A DNA stretch of 64,000 bases from Diplonema papillatum (Eukaryota > Euglenozoa > Diplonemea > Diplonemida > Diplonemidae), in NCBI GenBank assembly GCA_030068145.1, contig JAPJBO010000557.1, forward strand, positions 1-64,000, written 5' to 3'. Both the position numbers and the translations under genes were made by a program. Under the pieces are notes generated by a model. That model had not been told where the DNA came from. It did no database searches and worked only from the letters and a program-made list of their open reading frames with translations. This document shows, in pieces, positions 31,438-40,892 of this stretch; positions within the stretch are counted from its first letter, which is position 1; each line of letters begins with the position of its first letter.

Positions 31438-31579
31438 GAGAGGTTTATACCCTGTACACGCGAAGAACAACAAGAAACTCTTGCCTTATCATTTTCATCA
31501 CCTTTGGTCAGGTGATGTTGATCGTCCGTTGCTTCGTTTATCAGTGCAAGCCCCAACTCCAGAAATGTTCTCTTTTTTA

Positions 31580-31655
31580 AAGAACCCATTCACCGAAGGA
31601 CGCCGGGAGCCTATACACTCCCGGAGTCTCTCAAGCGCACTTTCACTCTAAGCAA
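31580..31655 (+). repeat. Dispersed ~75-bp motif, copy g
   Basis: AAGAACCCATTCACCGAAGG, CCCGGAGTCTCTCAAGCGC and ACTTTCACTCTAAGCAATTG. Confidence 0.7.
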
Positions 31656-32360
31656 TTGGAAAGAAAATGTGAGGATGGCGCCCGCAGTGTGCCGGCGAAG
31701 CATTCCTCTGTTTTTTGTTTTTTTCGGACCAAGCAAAGGTTCCATCGTCGCGCGCAAAGAGAAAAAAAGTAAGAAACTTGCTTCGCTCGTCTGTTCACGT
31801 TTCGGAAGAATTCCTGCGGAAAGAGTGCTCACGAATACTTGTCGCAGTCGATGAGACCTCTTTGAGTTTGTGTTGCTCACGGATATCGCATGCCGATCCA
31901 TCTCTACCGCAGAATTAGGGTATAATGTAAAAAGGCGTGTTGGTCACGTTTTTTAGCTGTAACACGTATGCTCTCCAGGGAGGCAGTTACCTGGTTATCG
32001 CAAACGAAAAGCGGCACGTGACAAAAAACCCGAAGAACGTCGTCGCATGCGACTGAGCCGGATACACAAAACCCTCTTAAATGTGCAGCCAGATCATGAT
32101 AGGTGGGCACTCTGGCTCAAAATTCCGCGCCTGCGGTGCAGGAAACACCCAGTTGCACAGCAAGCCTACGTGCAGCTGGTGGGCGTGTGATGCAGAAAGG
32201 CAAACACACTACGCACACACGCGCCGCCGGAGAACTGTAGCTTCTACCCTAGCAGATGCCGCGAACACAGAATATGTCGAATCGTCGGCAATACGCAACA
32301 AAGACACACACACAAGCACACGCACCGCCACTACCGCAGATACGATATACGATACCGTAA
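31656..32360. other. No gene recognised; short piece of the 20401 element at 31845-31880
   Basis: GAGACCTCTTTGAGTTTGTG matches part of the element at 20401/61193 in the 61193 orientation. Otherwise nothing supported. Confidence 0.35.
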
Positions 32361-32434
32361 CGAGACCTTTTACAACAGTGGTCACCCGGAGACTGTAAAA
32401 CCCCGGATCTCTAAGTGAACTCACACTCTAAAAA
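32361..32434 (+). repeat. Dispersed ~75-bp motif, copy h
   Basis: GTGGTCACCCGGAGACTGTA, CCCCGGATCTCTAAGTGAAC and TCACACTCTAAAAAGG. Confidence 0.75.
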
Positions 32435-32639
32435 GGTTTAAGTTCGAACCAGAGAATTCTACCCCTCACGACAAGACGCACAAATACAACGGGGGAAAAA
32501 GTGTTTGTCCTGGATGGTCTGCATGTTTGATGCTGGCATGAAACAAGCGGGATCTGGATGTGAACTTGGAAGTTGCCGTTTGCCGAAGCTAGTCGTGGCC
32601 CGATACATCCGATGTGCCCTGAGTAGCTCACGCATTCCT

Positions 32640-32775
32640 TTAGACTGTTTAGAGGCAGGCAGCCATAATCCGTCCAGTGGTAGCATCGCGGCACTGTCCG
32701 ATCGAACAACCGTAGATACCAGGAACTAGAAACGGGAGTTCCTCTCGTACTACCCCGTATTGCTGTCGGAATGCG
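32640..32775 (-). rRNA. LSU rRNA 3'-end fragment with sarcin-ricin loop (probably non-functional or a separate piece)
   Basis: On the minus strand: the sarcin-ricin loop AGTACGAGAGGAAC (32738-32751), then GTTGTTCGATCGGACAGTGC, GCTACCAC and GGATTATGGCTG, then GCCTCTAA. The order and spacing match the last ~120 nt of eukaryotic LSU rRNA. The flanks, especially upstream of 32775, no longer match. It differs from the usual sequence (GCTGCCTGCCTCTAAACAG where ...GAACGCCTCTAAGTCAG is normal), so it may be a pseudogene or a fragment of a lineage with divided rRNA. Confidence 0.75.
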
Positions 32776-33806
32776 CTGGTCCGATGGGCTCTCTCTCCTG
32801 CTGAGGCAGTGTGCTGCTGAAGCATTACACAAAGAAGTTCTTCCCCCCCTTCTCGACTCCCGGCCTCTACCGTTCAGAGACTCTGTGGCGCCGGTCAACC
32901 GCTTGTCCACACGCCCCCGTGGGTACGGAGCGGTCTGCTAGGTTGATCGCAACCGAGCAGACGGTGGCTGATTCCCTGATCAGGCATGGTCCGCACCACG
33001 TCGGGGTGTGGATGCGCTGTAGAATATGCAACGGAGAGAACATTGAAGCCCGTGACAACACTGTAAGCGAAAAACCAACAACACCAACAATGCATTGTTG
33101 GTGTTGTGTCCGAGAAGGCGGCGGGTCAGAGACTATCTGCGACGATGGTCACGCTGAGCACTGCAGCTGCTCCAACGTCTCCGAAGGAACCACACGCACC
33201 CACACAAAAAGTCGAAAGACACCAATCTGTACACCCACTCGGGATCGTCGGAACATAGGATATTACAGGGGGTCTTTTGCGCACCTCAAATGCGCAAAAA
33301 AAAAAAAATAATATAAATTCGTGTCCGGATCTTGTGTCAAGGTGTACATGAACTATGGGTGGGGCTCCGGGTGTGCATGGGAGGGAGGGCCGGCGGAAGG
33401 TTGCGGAGGGTCGAGGAGGGTCGGCAGAGTACGCACGTTGAAGAGAACCCGCGTGCGCTCGTCGAACTGGCTCGGATCAAGCCTGATTCAGCCTCTCCGA
33501 CCTTTACAGACTATGCTGTGAAGTTCGTGGTAGCTCCACAGGCTAGGAAAGTTGTCGTCGCTGTATCCAGAGGCCGTGTGTTCTGCCTTTGTGAAGTGCC
33601 CTTGCCCGCCGTGAATGCCATGAGTACTGCCCTCACACACCATCTCCACTCGAAACCGAAACGACCCATGATCCCAAGAACTGTGCCTCCCGCTGTGCCC
33701 GAATACAAAGCCTTCAGGCCAAAAAACGTCCAGATGCGCAAAACACCCGTTTGTGGCCAAAATACGTCTCTGTATTATGCACTGCGTCGGAAACACAAAA
33801 AAAAAA
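32776..33806. other. No feature recognised
   Basis: I looked for further LSU blocks (peptidyl-transferase centre, domain VI) and saw none. A short inverted repeat, CAACAATGCATTGTTG, is at 33084-33099. Confidence 0.35.
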
Positions 33807-34811
33807 GGGAAAAAGTCCTTAGAGGACTAACACAATTCGTTTATTTCCTTACAGGTACCAAACAATTTGTTTATTTCCTTAGAGGTACCAAAATCGAAAT
33901 TCTCTAAGTACATTTCTCAGCCAATTTGGCCTAAAAACAATTTTGGAAATTTCCTTAAAGGTACCAAAATTTGGCTTGAAATTGTTACCAGACTTTTTGG
34001 CTGGAAATGCACTTTGTGTTTTTTTTTTTTTGGGTCAAAATTCACATTTTCCAGATTTTGGCCATTTTTGCCGATTTTTCCAGATTTTGGCCATTCTGGG
34101 CCATTTTTGCCGATTTTTCCAGATTTTGGCTATTTTTGGGCCATTTTTGCCGATTTTTCCACATTTTGGCCATTTTGGGCCATTTTTGCCGATTTTTCCA
34201 GATTTTGGCCATTTTGGGCCGTTTTTGCCGATTTTTCCAGTTTTTGGCCATTTTGGGCCATTTTTGCCGATTTTTCCAGTATTTGGCCATTTTGGGCCAT
34301 TTTTGCCGATTTTTCCAGGTCTTGGCCATATATTCGGCCAATCTTGCCAAGTCCCAGGTTCGGGCCTGACGTCCAGGCTCCACAGGATTATAGGAACGAA
34401 ACGGGTTTGCAGGTTCGTGAGGAAGCGGGGGTGCACCAATGGCGACTTCAAAGGAAGCAATCGAACGGATCTGCAACTTACCGTTCGCGGATGTCGGAGA
34501 TCAGCTAAAGTGGCCAAAACCTGGAAAAATCTGCAAAAACGGCCCGAAATGGCCAAAATCTGGATAAATCGGCAAAAACGGCCCAAAATGGCCAAAATGT
34601 GGAAAAATCGGCAAATGGCCCAAAATGGCCAAAATGGCCCAAAATGGCCAAAATTTGGAAAAAATTGAAAATTTTGAAAATTTTGCTAAAAAGTTGCTAA
34701 TTACATTTTCAAGGCAAAAACAAAGTTGTTAGGTTTGGTACCTCTAAGGGCATTTTTTGGTACCTCTAAGGAAATAAACGAATTGTTTGGTACCTCTAAG
34801 GAAGATTACCC
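33807..34811. mobile_element. Non-autonomous Mutator-like element with minisatellite arms
   Basis: Ends GGGAAAAAGTCCTTAGAGG and, as reverse complement of the right end, GGGTAATCTTCCTTAGAGG. It is flanked by the same 11-mer, C followed by ten A, at 33796-33806 and 34812-34822. Inside the ends TTTCCTTAGAGGTACCAAA is repeated. The left arm (34060-34325) is a ~45-bp minisatellite with GCCATTTTTGCCGATTTTTCC; the right arm (34509-34660) holds the same unit inverted. No transposase. It shares the CCTTAGAG word with the element at 26453. Confidence 0.75.
34060..34325. repeat. ~45-bp minisatellite in the MULE arm
   Basis: About six units of GATTTTGGCCATTTTGGGCC plus ATTTTTGCCGATTTTTCCA; inverted partial array at 34509-34660. 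Confidence 0.85.
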
Positions 34812-34822
34812 CAAAAAAAAAA

Positions 34823-35294
34823 CATCTAGGCAAAGAATACTCCGAAAAACAAAAGAAAGCAGAAGGCTCGCACAAAAAGAAGTATCTTTGCGCGCAAACG
34901 AAATTGCACTTAAAAAAAAAAAAAAGGCAAAACGCGAAGAAGGAAAGCGAGTTTAACGGCGGGGCGCAAAATATTTTCCAGCCGTCGCCGCGCGAGCTGA
35001 ATTTTGTGGGCTGCCGTGTCTTTGGCGCCGCCAGTCCCACTGCTGCGCCGTTTTGCCGTCTCACGCTTCAAGTCGACTCCCTTTCTGACAGATGCATCTC
35101 GGCACGCTCGCGCTGCTCTTTGCTGCCACCGCCAGTTCGTGTGCCTTCGCGGTATGAGCTTCCTCTTTTCCCTGCTTGTTCGTAACAGTTCATTGCAGGC
35201 ACAAGGTACAAGAAGGTCCGGAAGAAATCGGGAGCATAACCGAGAGCGCCACGCACAGCACCTTCATCCTGAGCCCGGGACAATCCCGCATGTC
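34823..35294. other. No gene called
   Basis: Pure A-runs at 34912-34924 and open frames without recognisable domains. Part of this may be further diverged LSU sequence on the minus strand. Confidence 0.3.
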
Positions 35295-35415
35295 CTCAGA
35301 TCCAATCCTTTTCCCGACGTTACGGATCCAGTTTGCCGACAGTTTCCCTTACGTACTTCTTGTACAAAGGAATCTCGAAAGGAATGTACTTGGTGTCGGT
35401 CACAAACAGTCCCGG
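35295..35415 (-). rRNA. LSU rRNA internal fragment (antisense in this window)
   Basis: On the minus strand: AGTACGTAAGGGAAACTGTC, GGCAAACTGGATCCGTAACG and TCGGGAAAAGGATTGGATCT. These match the eukaryotic LSU block AAGGGAAGTCGGCAA...GATCCGTAACTTCGGGA..AAGGATTGG. Upstream, ACCGACACCAAGTACA fits the preceding helix (compare GGTCTCCAAGGTGAACA). The plus-strand reading gives SDPILFPTLRIQFAD, a well-known false protein of antisense rRNA. Confidence 0.75.
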
Positions 35416-35440
35416 ACAATCACACAAATGCAACAAATTT

Positions 35441-35605
35441 ACACTTGGTGTCGGTCACAAACAGTCCCTAGCCAGAACCCATAACGAAAGTGTACACCAA
35501 AGAAACAACCCGCACTCATATAGCCCATTCTTGCTCCAAGAGAACCCACTTAACAACGGTCTCACGGAGATCCTAAAATCCCGAAATCTCGAGTGAAACA
35601 AAACT
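35441..35605 (+). repeat. Long dispersed element, copy 2; contains motif copy i
   Basis: CGGTCACAAACAGTCCCTAG, AACCCATAACGAAAGTGTAC and CATATAGCCCATTCTTGC, then from 35537 the ~75-bp motif (AAGAGAACCCACTTAACAAC, ACGGAGATCCTAAAATCCCG). The first block, TTGGTGTCGGTCACAAACAG, is also present at 35389-35408 at the end of the LSU fragment. Confidence 0.75.
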
Positions 35606-35644
35606 ATGGGGGCATGTTGGTATTTTTCCAAAACCCGCGTAAGA

Positions 35645-35715
35645 AACTTGATGGCCAGCATGAAACATGCATGAGGGGCAGCCTGCTTAAACAGTGAACT
35701 AAGAATTCCCCCCCA
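35645..35715 (+). repeat. Palindrome-hairpin motif, copy 3 (diverged)
   Basis: CTTGATGGCCAGCATGAAAC, CATGCATGAGGGGCAGCC, GAACTAAGAATTCCCCCC. The palindrome is partly lost. Confidence 0.6.
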
Positions 35716-35727
35716 CAGGAACACGAC

Positions 35728-35785
35728 TGAAAGTCCCCATCTAAAGGACCCACTGATGATCTCTGACTCTGGATTGGTCTGCGTT
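35728..35785 (+). repeat. Shared 50-bp block (partner 62462-62515)
   Basis: GAAAGTCCCCATCTAAAGGA and CCCACTGATGATCTCTGACT, against the same order at 62467. It follows the palindrome-hairpin motif. Confidence 0.6.
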
Positions 35786-35875
35786 CGAGCGAAACCTGAG
35801 ACGAAGGTGCACACAACACCGCGGTGAAGAAAATACAGAGGGCTGGTCCCACAAGGTTTCATATCCCCACTGCGG

Positions 35876-36056
35876 CGAAGAGAAAGTGACCACCGCTCAA
35901 TGCACTCGTATTATCAAAAATCAGAGGCCACGCAGGCTCGCAGGGCGAATCTCTGCGGCTTGGACGCCTCAGAAACTGCTTCAAAGTGCCTGGTGCTGGA
36001 TTGCACGGTACAACACGGTCGGAAAGGCGGGAGTGGACCCGACTCAACACAGCAAG
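35876..36056 (+). repeat. Segment duplicated at 41310-41490
   Basis: AAGAGAAAGTGACCACCGCT through GGAGTGGACCCGACTCAACA matches 41310-41490 at about 97 percent. The two copies flank the hAT and TIR elements. Confidence 0.85.
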
Positions 36057-36156
36057 GAGACCCAAAGAGTCAGTCGTCCTTTGAGGACCCCCCCCCAGGC
36101 ATCTTGTTAAGAACCATCCATCCATCCATCAGCCGGCTGACCCCCCCCCCCCCCCC
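36057..36156. other. Poly(C) target tract, left part
   Basis: Ends with a 17-C run (36141-36157) into which the hAT element is inserted. Confidence 0.7.
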
Positions 36157-38578
36157 CAAAGATGGTATAATACAAGGGTCAAATAATTAAATACAAATTC
36201 AATAATAAAATACAATAAAATACAATAAAATACAATTAAATACAATTAAATACAGAATAAAATACAGACCCTGTAGGCTACAGTGCAGCTGCCTTGTAGT
36301 TGATGTTTTTGACATGTCTTTGACTCTAATTGATCACTGATTCTCGAGGTCTACATCGACGACTTTTGCCTTGGCTTCAGCCTGCTTTTCCTCGCGCTTC
36401 TTCTTTTCCTCGGCAGCTTTGTTTTCCCGGTCAATATCGGCAACTAACTCGTCAAGGCCTGCCCACCAACTGGCATCCTCGCCCTTGTATTTGTGGTGGC
36501 GGTGCACTGCCGTCAGCATGTGGACTCTCTCGCCAAGAAGGCGATTTCTTCTCTTTTCGCTTTGCCACCCCATGGAGCTGAACACCCTCTCTGCGTCTGC
36601 TGTACCGGCTGGTACGCGTGTAACGCGCTTTGCAAACTTCGGTAGTTTTGCATCCGGGTTCAGCTTCGACCACATTTCCCACCGCTGCTCCACGGGCATG
36701 ACACGAGACTGCAGCCAGGCGTCTTCTTCTTCCGCTGGGTCGTAGATTCCTATCCGGGCGATGTACGAGAGCAGCTCCCCAGCGACGGCAATCTCTCCCA
36801 CTTCCTTCAAGTAGAGGGCGCAAGCTTTACGAAGTTTTGCGTCGATTTTGAAGCCGTTCAACAAGGCTGCGTAACCGCGTGGCAGAACTTGCTTCTCGCC
36901 ATCGTCCATCTCCTGCAGAAAAAACGGGTGCAGCACCGTTGAAGCTGCAATCCATGGTGTGCTGCGGTACTTTTCCAGTCGGACCCGCAGACGCGCAATC
37001 ACAGACTCCATTTTCTGCCGTTCGACAGTCGTCATCCTCTGGGAAACCAGGGTGGCAATATGAACCACTTTTGTGAAAACTGGGATCAAAAACGACATTC
37101 TGGAGTGCTGTGCCTGCAACACTTCTACCCCCAAGGCAATGGCATCGATGACCTCTTTCACCTGCTGAAACGTATCCCAAATATCGAGTAAATTTTCAAG
37201 CTGGGGAAGCTGTGCAGTGATCATGCGGTTCTCTTTCATTAGAATGAGTGCTTCCTTGAACTGGCTGACTTCACCCCACGTCGTAGCGATTGAGGTCCAT
37301 CTTGTTGGAGCGGCCAGCGGCATCTTTCGAGCCTGCGTGCCAGCTGTGGTTCGCACCTTTTCCTCCCACACGTTCCGTACGACATCTGAATTACGAATAG
37401 ACGCGGCGACGGCATTCACGTACTTGTATATGTAGTGGAACTCGTACCCCGTCTCTTTTCCCAGAACCTTGTGTGTACCGACACAGTCATTCGTCGCTCT
37501 GTTCAGGCTGTGGGCACCACAGACAGCTTGCACACAGAGCTGCCTTCCAGATTCCTGCGCAGCCTTACAGAACAGACCACATGCGCACTGCGCCGTTGTG
37601 TCCCCATCTGCAACAACGCACACAATCTTCTGCAGCAAAGCGTCAGGGATGTCAAGCAGATGAGACTTTAGTTCTTCTGCATTGTGTGATTCAGCAACGA
37701 GAACACCACTCTTGTACAACAGGGAACGGCAGTTGTAATGGAATAGTATTGAAAAGAGTTTTTCGCCGCGGTCGGTTTGCCATGCGTCGCAGAGAATTAT
37801 TAATTCATCTGCCTTTCCCAGTTCTTCAAGCATGGGCTTCTGAACAGCGGCGTACTCTTTTTGCAGGTACTTTCCAGCAACTGTCTTACGGTTGAGGGAC
37901 AGCTGTCCCCATTTCAAACCAGGGCGTGTAAGCTCCAGCGCCTCTTTGAACAGAGGATGCTCGCAATGGGTGAAGGGTGTGGCGGACGAGTAAAAAAAGC
38001 GCGCCCACGCCTCGGCAATTTGAACACACTCCCCTGCATTGGGTTTCGGAACAGCACCCAGCTTTTTCTCAATCCCAGCCCGTTTAGCCGGTGGTGCGCT
38101 GCTGGGCTCCTCCTGATTGCGCTTCTTGCTCGCCTTACCGCACAGGTCCGTGACCTCTTGCGAGACCAACGAGCACTTCTCGAGGTGTCCCCGCAGTCGC
38201 GTTCCACCCACCTTACCGATGTCTGTTTCACAAAACTTGCAGACAAAGTATGAGGCGCCACCGCGCTTCTCCTCTCTAAAATGGCGTCTTGACCAGCACT
38301 CGGGGCGGCCTGCCATTTTTCACGTTCGGTGTACTTTTAGGTAAAAGTATTTGGAGATTTGGCCTGTTGTATTTTGTTGTCAACTACAGGCAAAATGGGT
38401 TCCAAATACAGATTCGTGTTTTGTTCAAATACAGGCAAAATAAAGACATGTCAACTACAGGCAAAATGGGATTCCAAATACAGACTTGTATTAAATCCAA
38501 ATTCTCCAGAATAAAATACAATAAAATACAATAAAATACAACGAATAAAATACAAGTGTATTTTATTATTGCCATCCT

Positions 38579-38580
<2 letters not shown>
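36157..38580 (-). mobile_element. Complete-looking autonomous hAT transposon (2,424 bp)
   Basis: Imperfect terminal inverted repeats CAAAGATGGTATAATA on the left and CAAGGATGGCAATAATA on the right (reverse complement). Both sides adjoin C-runs, so an 8-bp duplication CCCCCCCC fits, though a homopolymer cannot prove it. Subterminal regions hold many copies of AAATACA/TGTATTT on both sides, typical of hAT transposase binding regions. The transposase frame is intact, so the copy may be recent or active. Confidence 0.9.
36334..38316 (-). CDS. hAT-family transposase with BED zinc finger
   Basis: 660 residues, one open frame from ATG at 38316 to TGA. It cuts and pastes the element. BED finger: C26, C29, H44, C48 (FVCKFCE, RLRGHLEKCS). 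RNase H-like catalytic core: CDAWQTD with D177 and VVADGD with D237, followed by the alpha-helical insertion. The hATC dimerisation region at 559-609 has PAGTADAERVFSSMGWQ and KRRNRLLGERVHML. Length is normal for the family. The tail is Lys/Glu-rich and could hold a nuclear signal. The low-GC subterminal flanks contrast with the coding part. Confidence 0.95.
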   Translation of the reverse strand: MAGRPECWSRRHFREEKRGGASYFVCKFCETDIGKVGGTRLRGHLEKCSLVSQEVTDLCGKASKKRNQEEPSSAPPAKRAGIEKKLGAVPKPNAGECVQIAEAWARFFYSSATPFTHCEHPLFKEALELTRPGLKWGQLSLNRKTVAGKYLQKEYAAVQKPMLEELGKADELIILCDAWQTDRGEKLFSILFHYNCRSLLYKSGVLVAESHNAEELKSHLLDIPDALLQKIVCVVADGDTTAQCACGLFCKAAQESGRQLCVQAVCGAHSLNRATNDCVGTHKVLGKETGYEFHYIYKYVNAVAASIRNSDVVRNVWEEKVRTTAGTQARKMPLAAPTRWTSIATTWGEVSQFKEALILMKENRMITAQLPQLENLLDIWDTFQQVKEVIDAIALGVEVLQAQHSRMSFLIPVFTKVVHIATLVSQRMTTVERQKMESVIARLRVRLEKYRSTPWIAASTVLHPFFLQEMDDGEKQVLPRGYAALLNGFKIDAKLRKACALYLKEVGEIAVAGELLSYIARIGIYDPAEEEDAWLQSRVMPVEQRWEMWSKLNPDAKLPKFAKRVTRVPAGTADAERVFSSMGWQSEKRRNRLLGERVHMLTAVHRHHKYKGEDASWWAGLDELVADIDRENKAAEEKKKREEKQAEAKAKVVDVDLENQ

Positions 38581-38612
<32 letters not shown>
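38581..38612. repeat. Poly(C) run of 32
   Basis: Right part of the poly(C) tract interrupted by the hAT element. Confidence 0.9.
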
Positions 38613-38614
<2 letters not shown>

Positions 38615-38663
38615 ATAGGCTATTTTCACTGTGTGAGGGGGGAGACGCTACCTGTCACTCTCT

Positions 38664-38800
38664 AAGGTGGTCACCACGGTGGGCGGTCAGAAAAAAAAAT
38701 TTTTTTTTTTGCCCCAAATACCCCAAATACCACACTTTGGAAAATTTTTGTGGGCACACTTTTGGCAGGGAATTTTGACCATTTCACCTTAGAGAATTTG
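38664..38800. repeat. Inverted-repeat arm A (partner 39090-39220)
   Basis: GGTGGGCGGTCAG, an A9T12 run, AAATTTTTGTGGGCACA and GACCATTTCACCTTAGAG. The reverse complement is at 39090-39220 with about 75 percent identity. Confidence 0.65.
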
Positions 38801-38835
38801 ACCACCCAGCCTCCAAGGCAACTGCACTGTAGAGG

Positions 38836-38960
38836 GGGGGGGGGGGGGGGGGGCAAGGGTACCTGTAAATCCAGGGTCTCCGGGGCCCGGGCCCCGGGCC
38901 CCGGGTTAGCGCTAGGGTCCAGATAGGGTCCAGGCCCACGGTAATCACGCCATCCAAGGA
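38836..38960. repeat. Poly(G) run and inverted-repeat arm B (partner 39460-39515)
   Basis: A 22-G run is followed by GGGTACCTGTAAATCCAGGG and GGGGCCCGGGCCCCGGG; the reverse complement appears at 39460-39515 next to a 10-G run. Confidence 0.6.
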
Positions 38961-39089
38961 TGGAATCGTCAATATTGCAGCTTCCACAACAAGCGGAGAG
39001 CAAGACGAGAAAAAATCAAGAAATAAACTTGATAAAATTTGATAAAAAAAGCTCACAGTCGTGCATTTACCATAGGGGCTGAGCGGGCG
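38961..39089. other. Spacer between inverted-repeat arms; no gene
   Basis: AT-rich stretch with GATAAAATTTGATAAAAAA near 39030. Confidence 0.3.
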
Positions 39090-39515
39090 GAGGCTCTAAG
39101 GTGAAATGGTCAAAATGCCCTGGGAAAAATGTGGGACAAAAACTTTCCGAAATGCGAGTTTTTAGGGATTCCGGCCCAAAAAAAAATTTTTTTTTTCAAC
39201 ACCCACCTTGCCACCTGTGACCTTGGGTGACTGAGCCGTGGTACCCTTTAGACAGCCAGCTAGACCTGCCAGAACCTGAAAACCTCCTTCAGGTTTCGTG
39301 GCTGTGTCGAAAAATGCATTCCGAGGACGTTTTTGAACGCTTTTGAATCCGTTGAGCTCAAGGACAGTCTGGGGCCCTGGAATGGAATTGTAAACGAATT
39401 GCATCTCGTACCAGAGAGTTTTTCCTTTGGTAATCGTTCAGGGCCAAAACCCTGGAAAATTTTCCAGGGCCCGGGCCCCGATTACAGGTACCCCTGGGGG
39501 GGGGGGTCTGGTTTA
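39090..39515. repeat. Inverted-repeat arms A' and B'
   Basis: A' at 39090-39220 (CTCTAAGGTGAAATGGTC, A9T10 run) and B' at 39460-39515 (GGGCCCGGGCCCCG, ACAGGTACCCC). The arms alternate A, B, A', B', so they are not one simple element. TGGAAAATTTTCCA at 39451-39464 is a perfect palindrome. Confidence 0.6.
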
Positions 39516-39572
39516 TCCGGCCATCCGGCCAAAGAGGCTGATCCTTAACAAGAGCGCTGCCCCCCCCCCCCC

Positions 39573-40892
39573 TAGGGCTATGTAGGATGGAAACGTTGGA
39601 AACGTTTCCGTTTCCGTTTCCGTTTCCGTTTCCTTCTTTTTGGCGGCGGATGGAAACGCCGTTTCTTTTCAAAAGAAACGGCTGGTATGCCACTAGTATA
39701 CTGGCTGAAGGTCCGACCGGAAATGTGTTCCGAACGGCGGACCCCGCAATCCAGTGGGAAACCATGGACAAGGTGGCTCCGAAAAAGAGGGAGGAAAGAA
39801 GCATAAGAGTTGCGACCGCGTGGAGCAGACGCAACCACACGCATCCGGTTGTGATGACTTTGAGGTCTGCAGCTCTTTATACCAATGGCTGTTGTGGCGA
39901 CGATGCTCTGTTGATGCGAGGCCGTTGGCCAACGCGCTGAAGACGATCGGGAAAGCACATCCGCTTCCAATAATAGGCTATACAGATACGATCGTTCAGG
40001 ACAGCGGGAGCTCCGCCGCACCACAGGCTACAAGACCGGGGTTTTCAGCGGTGTAAGACAAAGAGGGAGTGCAAGCAGCATCAAGAGGTGAGAAGGGCAC
40101 ACGTATGCCGGGGCAATGTTGAACCCGCCAGAAAAGCGATGGCCACGCAGTAACGTGTGTGTTAAACATCGATTGCCACAGTGCACCTTGCATACAACGA
40201 CGGGTGGCAACCGTCACCGGAAGGGGCACCATCGGGCGGTGTTGTCGGAGCATAGACAGCGACGGCAGGAAGAACCACCGACAATGCAGAAGAGGACTGC
40301 AGATTCAAAAAGCCCCACGCGGCACGGCCGCCGATACAAGTAAACATGAGAACGTGGGTTGGAAGCAGCAGAGGACGAAGTGGTAGGCACAGAAGAGTGG
40401 AATCTGGTGCCAGAAAACCTCAGCATCCGCATGTAACGACATTCTGCATCATTAGCTTGTGGTTTCCTATTTGCTCGTCTCAGATCGCCGACGAAAGAAA
40501 GCGGTGAGCATCAGCGACTGCTCTGCACAAACGAGACCGCGACGACACACAAGAAGGGGCCGAGCCAAGTCGAAGAACAGCCCAGGAAGGGCCCTGAAGA
40601 GTCAGAGAGCCCGCCAGAAGACGGAAGAAGAGAAGTGCCCGCTGGTAGATCAAAAGAAGAAGGTGATCCCGCCCTCTGAAAGGAAAGCCAAAATTTGGCT
40701 GGAAACGGACACCCGACGGACACACAGAAGGACCCGCGAAGTGGTATCCTATAGGACCCCTCAGCACGAGGAGCCTTCTGGCGTTTCTTTTAAAAGAAAC
40801 GGAAACGTTTCCGTTTCCGTTTCCGTTTCCGTTTCCGTTTCCATATTTCGAAAAAACTAAAAGAAACGGCGTTTCCATCCAACTTAGCCCTA
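39573..40892. mobile_element. Non-autonomous TIR element with GGAAAC subterminal repeats
   Basis: Ends TAGGGCTATGTAGGATGG and, reverse complement of the right end, TAGGGCTAAGTTGGATGG. Inside both ends are tandem GTTTCC hexamers (39602-39633; 40799-40842) and an inverted AAACGCCGTTTCTTTT block. The inside has no transposase. TAGGG ends and this kind of subterminal repeat suggest a hAT relative, but the flanks (C-run on the left, GTCGCCGT on the right) show no clear target duplication. Confidence 0.8.

Noticed and set aside
33807-34811. Coding frames of 120-240 codons in the minisatellite arms
   Set aside because: They are periodic translations of the 45-bp repeat (FADFS, GHFC and similar).
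35004-35484. Protein with SDPILFPTLRIQFAD
   Set aside because: This is the known false translation of the strand opposite LSU rRNA.
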